Shown: in pieces, positions 44,371-56,300 of the stretch
Position numbering within the stretch: the first letter of the stretch is position 1
How the letters are laid out: every line of letters begins with the position of its first letter
Assembly: GCA_963978905.1 (NCBI GenBank)
Contig: OZ022258.1
Coordinates: 52,436,591 to 52,500,590 of the forward strand
Direction of reading: 5' to 3'
DNA from: Trichostrongylus colubriformis
Taxonomy: Eukaryota; Nematoda; Chromadorea; Rhabditida; Trichostrongylidae
DNA length: 64,000 bases
Position numbers and translations under genes: made by a program
Notes under the pieces: generated by a model
What the model saw: the letters and a program-made list of their open reading frames with translations, nothing else
The model's database searches: none
Told to the model about the DNA's origin: nothing

Positions 44371-47300
44371 TTAAACATGATAAGCCCTACCACTGTCGAC
44401 ACGAACCTCGTCACATTCCTCTTTTTCAGATTTGTGGGATGTCTGCATAAACTTCTCTTCATGAGGAAGTAATAAAATTGGAGAATTGAAATAATGTAAG
44501 GGTGAGTATTCAGCAATGTTGTATGCGTTGTATGTGTAAAGATCAGCATACCTGAAGAAAGCACAAAATATTTTCCACAAAATCAGACCTTAGCCTACAG
44601 TTTTATTAGACCAACTTTTTCAGCTGGGATGCGAAATGTGTCTGCCTCCAACCACACCTCATCAGTGATCCCATCAATCCATACTCTGCTTCCATTTCCT
44701 CAGTGATTTTCTGGAAATCGAAACTGAGTACGCTCCATTTCGGAGCGCTTGATAGGACGTGGCCTGAGTGGCGAGAGTGAGAGTGCGTGGCGAGCGTAAG
44801 TGTGTGTGAGGGGTTGTGAGAGTTTTACACACTCTTACCCACGTCCGTAGGCCACGCCCTGTCAAGCGCTCCGAAATGGACTGCGTATCTATAAAATGAA
44901 AGCATAAAATGCTTTTGTTCCGTAGAACAATTTTCGCTGTGACCAGTAATAAACAGATAGGTTACAAAAGGGCTGATGGGAACTTACACTAATCTCTTTG
45001 AGAGTCTCTTTTTTCACAATGCCTTCCGCTGACTCGGATGCTGATAGACTGTCATTGAGAGAGATTAGTTCGTTGAACTTAGCCTTCTGTGACGCCCATA
45101 TCTGAAATGTCGGGTAGACGAATCAGCCACTAGGCACATGACTTGATGATATGGGGCGTGTGAAGATATGACAGCGAATCGCGTGGCCGCACGCGGCGAG
45201 CGGCGCAGCGAGTGCGAGTACCAGTGGCAGGGCATGGCAGCCTTCAAGCGAGGCAGTTGGCACAAGGGGAGGAGGCAGGGTGGCATGGCTGGAGGAGGCA
45301 GTGTGGCATGGGTGGAGTGCAGAAGTGACGCAGCCACGCTCTGCCGGTCTTCCAAGGGCAAATCGATTCGGCAAGTCGCGCTGATGGTGCCGCGAGCGGA
45401 ACGCCGCGAAGCGATTCGCTGTCATATCTGCACACACCCGATGTTATGTTCCCTTACATCCGCACCGCAGTAGGTCACGTGGGTATGAATTAGGGGTGTC
45501 GCTATAGTTGGTTCCCAACACGACCACGCGACAACTAAATACCGCACCCCTGATATGATCGTATAATCGCTACAGGACTAAGCAACTACGGTTAGTCTAG
45601 ATCACACGCTGCCGCTCGCCTCAATGCGGAACCCTGACGTAGGCGACTACGATAAAATATGATATTTGCTATTTTGATAAAATATGAGCGCTGCGCAGCA
45701 GCTTATTGATGTCTCGTGAGAATGAAACTGCCATATACGCTCCTTGTTACCTCCTACCTTACCCTGCTCCATGGCAGCAGTGTGGGGCACAGGCAATAAA
45801 CGCATTGCAAGTACTACACACGTCACCAGCTGAAGTTTATTTTCCGCCTCTGCTGGAATATGAAGCGTTACTAGCTCTTCATTAAGGTTCACAGAAGGGT
45901 GTTCGTCATTGGGGCAGGAAATTTTTCTTGCGGTGTTTGCCGTGCGACTCAATGAATGCAATCTACGCCGGCCATATCAGTCGGAGCTCAGGGTTACGCT
46001 GTTACTTACGCCCCATTTTGTGCGCGATCGCTTTAAGATCCATCTTCTACCCATCGCGTTGTGCGCATTTTCTATTTTGATTACTTACAACCGATCAAAC
46101 ACAGCTCGGTATTGAGGGAAGTCTTCTCAATGTGCAGAACTAAAAGTTACGTAAAACAACCGAGCGTTGCATCTTCCCACGATCCTCGCTCGGAAATAAG
46201 AACTTTCCCGTTCCCAACGACAGAATGACAGCCTCCTCTGTTAAGGTACTCGATCTACGCCGTGCCGTCGTGAGCTGTCTTTCTGCATCGTGCTACAGTC
46301 TCCTTAGATACAACTTATACAGTCCATTTCGGAGCGCTAGATAGGGCGTGGTCTAAGTGGCGAGAGTGAGAGTGTGTGGCGGGGTGAGAGAGTTTGAAAC
46401 ACCTTCACCGATATCCGTAGGCCACGCTCTATCAAACGCTCCGAAATGGGCTGCATGTCTAAATGGGGAGTAGAGAAAGCTTGCTGCAACTTTTCGCTCT
46501 CATAACTCAGCTTCATCTCATAACTAGCAGCCTGTGAAGTTCCCATTAAACAAACCCAGCACCTTGCTAATCAACGTTTAAATGCCGCTAGTTTCATGCA
46601 ACAAAAAAAAGGAGCACCTTCATTTCTCGATCCAGTTCAGGCACAATAAGTAAGGTTCGCCAGCCTCCTGTTTTCTTCGATCTAAATTCAAAGGAACATC
46701 AGCTGTAATGAAACAAAGTTCTTCTCAGCGCAATTAAGGAATCGTCCACGGAAATTTGAATTCTTCTGTTACCCATGTATTTATTTTATATTTGCTTACT
46801 GAGGGCCGTATGCAATGTTTCACTGTTGGAACTGGACCGTCCAGGAGGTGAGGGGAAATCCAGGAAACCTAGACAGCCACTTGATCCACGGTTTCGAGAT
46901 CAGCCGTGGGTGCTACGTAATTAGTGTCTGTACCTTTTATTACATAACACAGCACTGCGCAAATAACCTTTTATCAAGCGAAATATATACAGTAATATTG
47001 TATGGCAATATGCCACACAATACATACAAATACTAGAAACTACATCAATAGATTCTAGACTTCAACCAGGCAAAGGGAATGGATATTAAGGGTATTAGCC
47101 ACCAATTCACCTGCCATCCTGGATCAATGAACCAATCTTCTCAACAGAGAATAGTCATTGCATCCACTTCCTTTTGAACCCAAAAGGGAAGACCATCGCG
47201 TAGACCACGCTTAGGCCAATGTGCATCTGTAGTCGCATCCTGCGAACTACTGCACTTCTACTTTCCACAATGAGAAAGGTCCACTCTTCACCGAGTGAAG

Positions 47301-50300
47301 AGAACGAGGCTCGCATCACGCGACACCTCGTGAGTCAGGGGGAGCCCTCTACCACGTAGAGTCAATCACCAAGCCGTTCGCGACGGCATTGGGAAACTCC
47401 CCTCTCGATTCCGAGAGAGACCGTTCTGCTCACCTTCCGTGAGCTCGGCAAAACTCCAGACTAACGGATCAGCTCCATCCGAAGACGGATCGGCCGTCAA
47501 TTGGGGCGTGGCCAAGGTTTATGGTCCCATGCACTAATCCTAAATATCCGAGGATACTATTGATGCACGTGCATTTTACGACCCGTAGTTAGGCTACTAC
47601 AATTTGCACACAGCCCCTATCTCATTCCGAGATAATACTCACAGAGAGTACCAGAGAGTACTCAATTTCAATAACCATAACCCATATATAACATGGGGGT
47701 CCTCAAAGGAATAAGCGTTTCCACTACGCTTACAAAAAAAAAACTTCTGGCATTTCTCCAGCATGTCAGACCGACTATGCAAATAACCCATTACATAAGT
47801 CACATCAAAGCACACTGAGAAGAAATGAGTGGAACACCTACAAAAAGATGGATATGAAAACTACTAGAAACAATTAACCGAGTAGTAACTCATGGCGTAG
47901 CCGGGAGCGCGTTGCTTGTTGTTGCTGAAACGTCCTTGTTGACCATTCCAAACTCTCGCATCCAAACATCCATCCATAGGAATCTATTGCTCGTTTGACG
48001 GTATTTATAGTCTTGTCAAGTCCTCCTCACTTTCGCAAAAGCAGTGTTGCTAGCCTCACTTGAGGTACTATTGCATAGGAAATCTCGAGACCTATTGGTC
48101 CATCTCTCCATTAGTGAAGCACTCTGGAGCGGACCACTCCACTTGAGCTGTGCATCAGTTATTACCCAAACTGCAGCCATCAAGTCTGATCTCCTTTCTA
48201 CTATGCTCTTAGTCTATGTCTACAAACAGTGGCGGATTTGTCCATTACCCAGGACATACCGGCATGCCAGTTTTCGTTCATTACCCAGAACTACTAACAT
48301 GTTTCACACCATACTTTGATTCGCGTCTGTCGTCCGACCGACCTTGCGATTCTCTTTTTCGGGAGCGGGAGCACTTATATAGAAGTCTAACTTCCTTGGC
48401 TCAACCTACTGTACACTACAGTACCGAAGTTCAGGAGTTCGCCCTCGAAATAACCTAGGGAATTCCACCCTTCGTAATCAACGTAGAACATAGAATAGTA
48501 CACTCTTAAACGAGCTCTTACTCAACGTCCGTGAGATTCTGATCATTCGCCTCTTTTGCCGATAGCGCTTTCACGCTTTTAACGACAGTCCGTCATCGAT
48601 TGGCGATTGGCAGAGAAAAGGTTAATTACTAGCTGATCCCGGTTCGGCCCCCATGTTGGAACTGGACCGTCCAGGAGGTGATGGGAAATCCAGGAAACCT
48701 AGACAGCCACTTGATCCACGGTTTCGAGATCAGCCGTGGGTGCTACGTAATCAGTGTCTGTACCTTTTATTACATAACACAGCACTGTGCAAATAACCTT
48801 TTTATCAAGCGAAATATATACAGTAATATTGTATGGCAATATGCCACACAATACATACAAGTACTAGAATCTACATCAATAGATTCTAGACTTCGACCAG
48901 GCAAAGGGAATGGATATTAAGGGTATTAGCCACCAATACACCTGCCATCTTGGATCAATGAACCAATCTTCTCAACAGAGAACGGTCATTGCCTCCACTT
49001 CCTTTTGAACCCAAAAGGGAAGACCATCGCGTTGACCACGCTTAGGCCAATGTGCATCTGTAATCGCATCCTGCGAACTACTGCACTTCACTGGGAAAGG
49101 TCCACTCTTCACCGAGTGAAGAGAACGAGGCTCGCATCACGCGACACCTCGTGAGTCAGGGGGAGCCCTCTACCACGTAGAGTCCATCACCAAGCCGTTC
49201 GCGACGGCATTGGGAAACTTCCCCCTTCGATTCCGAGAGAGAACGATCTGCTCACCTTCCGTGAGCTCGGCAAAACTCCTGACTAACGGATCAGCTCCAT
49301 CCGAAGACGGATCGGCCGTCAATTGGGGCGTGGCCAAGGTTTATGGTCCCATGCACTAATCCTAAATACCCTAGGATACTATTGATGCACGTGCATTTTA
49401 CGACCCGTAGTTAGGCTACTACAATTTGCACACAGCCCCTATCTCATTCCGAGATAATACTCACAGAGAGTACCAGAGAGTACTCAATTTGAATAACCAT
49501 AACCCATATATAACATCACGTATATATACAAGAATCCACTTAAAAAAGAGCTCCCCAAAGTGATGGACGACGAGTTGGGGCGTTCGAGTTGGTTCGGACG
49601 ATAGAGAGCTGAGGAGCACGGGGTAAAATGCACAAAGTGAGAAGCAAATCAACATTGAGCGCGAAGATTCGAACCGCACTTTGCTGCTGACCGCTGTTCA
49701 AGTGTGGTGTTGGAAAGTACGGCGGGAATTTGAAGAAACTGCTCTTTTCTCAGTTTTCCGATTTCTGCTACTTATTAAGGAAAATTTTCGGTTTCTTTCG
49801 CGCATTTGTTTACGTACAGTATCCAGCAGTGATTTTGAGATAAATTAAGAGTCGGTCGTCCCGTGGTCGATTCCTTTGAAGGCACATTCTGCGCTAACCA
49901 CATAGGGCGACTCACCTCCTTGGAAAAGTAGATCCTTGGGTAACTGTCTAGGTTGCACTTTTTTGCCCCGCCACGGTGCGCCCTTTACATGCTCGAATGC
50001 ACTCCGCCGCTACCCACTCGAGTTCCTTATTGGTCAATAGACAAAAATGGGTGGAGTCGGAGTGGACTCGAGCAGCTGGGGTGTGCACCCTTATGTCACG
50101 ATTCCGCATGACGACGAGCGGCGTGCGACACAGTGTGTGCGAGCTATGCGCGGCGCGGTAGTTGGGTCTTAGAACGACTACACGGTAATGCTATAGGCGC
50201 GATACACAGTTGCTTCGTGATCGCTTCACGACCCAACAACACGGCGCCTTCAACTCTTCCGCAATGCTTCGCTTGCGATATGCCGCGGTGTGAAATCCTG

Positions 50301-53300
50301 ACATAAGGGTACACACCCAAGCAGTTGTAGCGCCGTTTTAGGGCACCGTGGCGTCGAAAAGGTCTAGCCTGGATAGTTACACAAGGATCTACACCCCCAA
50401 GGAGGTAAGACTACCTGTCTGGTTATCGCGAAATGTGCCTCAACGGTAACTACTTACTTTAAAACATCTCCAAAAATGTGGTCTCCAACGTAGAGAATGT
50501 CTTTTCCTGCCAAACCCATCCGTTGTTTGAAATCGGAAGCGCAACCTAAATACTGTTATAGGATGATGTGTCACGTCTACTTCCCAGAGAAAACATTAGA
50601 GCCAAAATAGCACTCAGAAATTTCATTCTAGCATCATCACTTATGAAGCACACCTCTGCTGTAGATCTCGCCTTTTCTTAATGGTCCACTGTGACTTCCT
50701 ACTCGCTCACTTCCTGTAGCTGGGTCAACCTTCAAAAAAAATGTTTGTGGCCGTAAATAACAGTATATCTCTACTGCATCTATGCTTAGCGCTATCTCAC
50801 CTCTTTAAAAGGGATATCCTGCAGAAACCATTTAGGTTTATTGCCCTCCACTATGACTACATCAAACAACTGCTGCCATGTTTTGCCCATTACGTGTGAC
50901 ATTAAGATCTAAATGTAGTATATAAATTGTTGTATTTATCTACACTTTATAAGATCTATCTTTAGTTCCAAACTCGAAGGCAATTATAGATTTTGGTGAA
51001 TCGTCACCTGTCGAAAAAACAGTGGAGACTGAAATGAAAGTGACGATTTAGTTATAACGGGTCGAGAATCATTGACAAGGGTACCAAGGCTGGAGCAGCT
51101 CTTTGTCACTCTACCCATGTTTCCGTATCTTGTTATCACTGCCTTTGCACCTGGCCCCGCCTTAGCGCGTACTCTCTCTATTTGCCATCTCTTCTCCTCT
51201 ACAAGGGGTGCCAAAAAAGTTATTTTGCTCACGCCTCACATCCACCATAAATACAAAGCATAGGGAAAGAAAAAGACAAAAGTATTGGGGCAAAATGTTC
51301 TTGAAGCTGAGACTCACTACTTTCACGTTCATCGAAATACGCAGTCTTCAGTCGGCACAATCGGGCTTCAGAGCACCTACGTTATCAAGGTCCGCTTAAA
51401 GGCACTTTCCACGTTAGGAGAGCGACCATAATCGGGGTCCATAATGAATCCAGAGCCGCTAATTTACTCAGTAGCAGTGAAAAAACTAGCAAAAAATACC
51501 AAGAACCTCAGAAATGGGAACCGCATCCCTCACCAATTGGTCACTAATTGGGTGGGGTCACCAATTGATGGGCGGGGTCCCAGTTGCCTCCCGCGGGCTT
51601 TGCGCTGCCAGAAGGGCTCGTGGCACCGCTCTAAGGGTACAGCCGCGACAGTTACCCGGGGGTCTATCGGCTGCGGCGGGGTAAATAGCAGATAAGATTA
51701 TCGCGGAAAGTGCCTTTAAAGACATCATTAGGGGTGATGCGGTAATGGAGAAATCCCTACAAGAAGTAACTCACATGGTAGTCCTGGGCCTAGGAACGCT
51801 ATCTGTGGCGAAATCCCGGTGAAGAAGCGCCCCTCTGAGCTGTAGAAACGCCGCGAAACCCCGCAAACGCACTTATGCTCCGCCTCTTGACAGGTTGACC
51901 CCGCCTCCCGATGACGTAATTCCCGATTGACTGGGGTGAGAGCGGTCAAGAAGATACGGCAGGATTGAAGGTTTTGCTGCGCGCTTTCGCAGTTTTAGCT
52001 TGAAGCTCACTCTGGAGAATAGATGCTGTCGTATTTCCAAACATTCCCTTGTGTTTACTTGGCAACATGCCGATGGGAAACAAGATCAGACTACTTCCCT
52101 CTTGACAGACAGGTCGTCCGCGTCGAGAATCAACGGTGGGAAGGGGGTCCTATTTCGCGGGTTTTTGACCATTTGCATCCGTTTTTTCTCCACTGTCCTG
52201 TTACTAGGCATCTCGACTTTCATATGCACTACTTCTTTTACTTTTCGTCCGACTTTCCCCTAATGATGCCTTTAAAACAGTGAAGCCAGGTAAGTCTTTT
52301 GTGGGAAGCTTCCTATGGATTGGCTCCTTCCTCGGTTCATGGAAGTCACAGAGCCCTTGCTGCATGGACAATGCTGCCATGATCCGAATTATCATTTTTC
52401 ATGCCTAAAACCTGCCTCCTGAGGGATTTCAGTGGTAACGGCACGTTCTGGTTCTTGGAAACGAAGGGCGCTGGGATCCCGAAAAAAGGGAATGCTCAAG
52501 AACACCACCAAATATGAATCCCCTTACGTACCCAGAGTGAACAGACCTTAGCAAGGTTGTGAACGAGGGCGACGAAATTTCGGATTTTGCCAAGTTGAGG
52601 TGACACACCTTTTTCACTCGGAACAAGCTCCCATTCCTGCTCATGCAGAGGGCTCTCACAGAGTATAGTGATAGAGTGAGGTTTGCTTCTAACTTTAGGG
52701 AGATTCTGCCAAAGTTCGACTAAAATAGGGTTGAAGTGGAGGGGAGAAATTTACTTTTTTTCGGCGCCTCCTGTAGGCATAAGATCTCGTACAAGCCTCC
52801 CGTCTCCTTATTTTCAGAACATCCAACAGTTCCTGCTCCTCTTTGTCTTCACTGACGGACCGCTGAGCACTTCCTTTCATTTTCAATCGGATTTTCACCA
52901 CGGCAAGTGCAAAAGGTTCTTCAATCTACCACGTGATGGGCATCCTCGTAATAGGCAAAAAACTTCTTTGATGATTTTCTCACATCGGTGTACATCCAAG
53001 GTGAGTTTGTCAGCAGAAAAAGCTTCTTGCCACTTTTTGATAAAGACTTCATCATTTGCACGGCACGAGAATCTTGGGCAATGTATGCCATGAGGTTTTT
53101 TACGACAGTCTTTTTGTAATCTCCCTGAAAATAGAGCTCGCTCAGTGGTACATGTGGTTTTCGCCCAACCTTAGATCAGTTATCATGCCGACTTTTTCTT
53201 CACTACCTTCATTACCACTAATATGGGCTTCGCAGCAAGAATTTATTCGGGAAACTGGAAGAACGTTCAAGGGGGGCCTAGCAAACCAGAGCGTAGGGAT

Positions 53301-56300
53301 TGTATGGTTTACTCCCAACTGACAAATTTTATTCATTCAATTGCTCATCATGTGAAACATACCACTGAAACCACTTACTCTGTTTCGAACGACTTAGAGA
53401 CACTGTTCGCGCTCGCTGATGACGGGTGACACAACTGTATCCCATCGGTAGACGGGTGCTGAGGGCGGATCGACTGCGCCCCATTGCAGGCAATAGGGTA
53501 AGGAAAGACCGTCTTCCAGCGCCCGACTACCAACGACATCTATTGTGTCTCCTCCCTTCAGTGCAAGAGTGGACGGTGTCTTTGAATGAGCTCGTGTAGC
53601 ATAACCTTTTGCGACCTTACGCTCGAGTTTGGTCGTGTGAACATTCAAACTCAGGAGGTACCCCTACCACCAGGTAAGTAACACCTGATGGTAGGGTTAC
53701 TGTTCATATTTCGGTGTACACCTCAAATTTAAATATCTTCTCTTCAAGGGTATAGTGACAAAGTAACGCTGCAGTCACAAACTTCCCGAAGATAACTGGC
53801 TGATGTTGACTACTAACCCATGTGATTGCTCAGATGTATAACCTGCAAGTGAAGTTAAGGTGCTTCGGAGGGTCCTCTCCTGTAAGCTATGTACGCACGT
53901 CACTCTTCATTGCGCTGTTTTCCTGACTTTGTTTCGCCCACTTTGACGCAATCACTACTGCCAGATCAGCGTGCTTGAAGGAATCGTGTATGCGGGAATC
54001 AGTTTCTCTTTTACACATGTTGTTGTATTTGCCTAGTGAGGACCGCATGCAAATTTTCACGAAAAAGTGAGAATGCGGCTAAGTCACAGCTCCTTAAAGT
54101 GGCGGCTGAAGGGTCGGGGCCTCACAGTAAGTAAGTGCCCGCCTCGTCGTCCACCGCGGTAAGAGACGCATAGTGGGACAGAAAAGTGTGTAGACAGTCC
54201 CACTCTCCGTCTCCAACCGCCGCGGGCTGGCAACTATTTTGAGGTCCCGCCTCCTCGTCCAATACTCTGAGAAGCTTTATGTACGCTGGATTCTCACTTT
54301 TTTTCGCATAAAACTTTGCACACAGCTCTTGTTTAGCATATACAGCATAAATATATGGGTGATAGAGAAAAACTCATACTTCGTGCACGATTCCTTCAAT
54401 GCATTCGAGACCAGTTCACCCTTTTATCATGTTTGATAGTGGGAATGTCATTCCCCATGGTTGTGCTGGCGAGAGAGCGTAGCTACATTGATCTTTGAGT
54501 CTCAACCCATGTCACACTGCCTCGCTGCCTGTGCAGACAGCCACGCCCTACGGCCGGCATCACCGCACAGTTTGAAGGCGGCATCACGAACGCGTTTGCT
54601 TTCTGTTTCCCTGTCACTCACATCAAAGATTGCGAGGAACATGAATCCACTTTTCCACTGATGAATATGAATAACCTTTTTCCATCTCCAAAAACCCATT
54701 TTAACTCACCACTGTGTGGACCCAATCAATAGTCCTTCTGCAATCATCAAATATTGCAGAATAGAGTATAGTCTGTTGAGTATCTTTTTTATTAAATCCC
54801 TCCCTGTTGGGTAACCTAAAAGTGCAGCATGCCAAACAAGAACTACCAATCTTAAGAATAAACTGAAAAATTACACTTACTTCAAGTACTCATTCTCACG
54901 GCTTTCAAAATAATCAACTATAGAAGCGAGTAATAGGGCTTCGGGGACATTAAAAACTGTATTGAGAACAAAAATCCGAATCTCTTCCAAGTTTACATGC
55001 TTATTTGGGTAATACTGACGAATTTCCTTCCTGAAGTAGGGTAACGATTAATAGTCTATCCAGACTACTTGTCGGCCACCTAATGGCCTGTACAGTTCAA
55101 GTTTTACGTTTTTCAAATTTTTTCGTCTCCTTACTGTCCATAAGTTCATTTTTGCTGACAATTTAGAGGTGCCGAGCTTGCTGCGCCATTACGATATTAT
55201 CGGAAGTTATCATGTTTTGGGTACAAGCAGAACATCTCATTTCAGCTACTTACTATCACGGAGATTTCGATGGAATGAAGACTATTACGGAGATTTTGAT
55301 GGAATGAAAATTATTACGGAGGTTTTGATGGAATGAAACTTATGTAAGAAGTCCCTGTGGCATCCGAGGAAGAGAAGATACCGCTCTTCAGGAGCAGCTA
55401 AGAAACGTCCTTGAAACTTATGATCTGGCGTGAATTTGAGTTGAGAGTTTTGGTTGAGTACTGCAGCCCCCCCTGATGGAGCCCTTCCCTGATGAAAGAT
55501 ATTCGAAAAATTGAAAACGTTCAAAAACATTTACCAGAATCCTGTATTATCGAGCATTTCCCAATAGCAACTATCCTCAAACCCTACCGTCTTATCGAAA
55601 CCGGCTCCAGGAACTGAATCTTAAGAGCTTGTTTTATAGGCGTGTTCAAGCTGACTTAATATTAGCTTTTAAGATCTTGAAGGGTGAACTGCGTTTGAAA
55701 CCATCCAGATACTGGACATTCCTACCCACGCATGGTCGCAGAAGTTCATTTCACGCAGCTGCTCACAAGATGGGCAAATTCCGACGAGAGCTCCGCTCCT
55801 GCTGTTTCATACTTCGCACCACTAGATGGCTGAGGTCTCTCCCCTCCCACCTGTTCGCACTCAGGAACTCCTTGCAATTTAAAGCGGCCATCAAAAAGAT
55901 CAATCTCCTGGAAATGCTAAATATTTCTGACATCTCGTGAACCATTCAGCTAGCCCATCTAACATATCGTTTTAAAACAAGTTTCTACGTTGTTCTTTGT
56001 TCTTCGTCGTGTTTGAGTTGTACTATTCTACTAACACCTGCATTGTGGCGCACCTCGGTGCTTATTCAGTGATGTCTTCCAGAAAGAGCTTCCCCTTCTC
56101 ATCATTTGAAATACAGACTATAACTCACGTAGTTGGTTGGTTCTCGTCTACAACACCACCACATTCAATGATATGCCGGTCTTTCATTCTCACACTCATC
56201 TCTTGTCCTCAATCCATTTTTGCCGTACCTCGTACGTCTCAGCGGGAGTTGCACTTACGAGCTCAGTTAATTGTCAAGAAGCACCACCGAGCCAGTGGGT

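Larger units (their letters stand above)
46824..49515 (-). mobile_element. non-autonomous LTR retrotransposon, 2.7 kb
   Basis: Two near-identical LTRs (46824-47693 and 48654-49515) flank a 960-bp interior too short for gag and pol. Both LTRs begin TGTTGGAACTGG and end TATATATAACA on the plus strand, so TG...CA ends hold in either direction. A perfect 4-bp duplication, TCAC (46820-46823 and 49516-49519), marks the insertion. Orientation comes from a primer-binding site next to the right LTR: the minus strand reads TGGGGGCCGAACCGGGATC, the complement of a tRNA 3' end with its T arm. No clear polypurine tract and no intact gene remain inside. The LTRs differ by about one indel and a few substitutions, so the insertion is young. 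The superfamily (Gypsy or Pao) is undecided. It lies in a nucleotidase intron. Confidence 0.9.
46736..49580. mobile_element. fold-back MITE, family F, copy 7, split by an LTR element
   Basis: The left arm, starting AAGGAATCGTCCACGGAAAT, runs to 46823 (TGCAATGTTTCAC) and stops exactly where the LTR begins. After the LTR element at 49516 the sequence resumes with TCAC. It then reads AGAATCCACTTAA and GAGCTCCCCAAAGTGATGG, corresponding to the AGAATCC-GCTAA and CAGCTCCTCAAAGTGG-type centre of other copies. The far arm is not recognisable. Confidence 0.7.

Noticed and set aside
54502..54699. Open frame just after nucleotidase exon 54710-54803 that loosely resembles motif II (FMFLAIFD)
   Set aside because: A far better motif II exon (LFLLTNS), in phase with both neighbours, exists at 52984-53124; the frame here is intronic.
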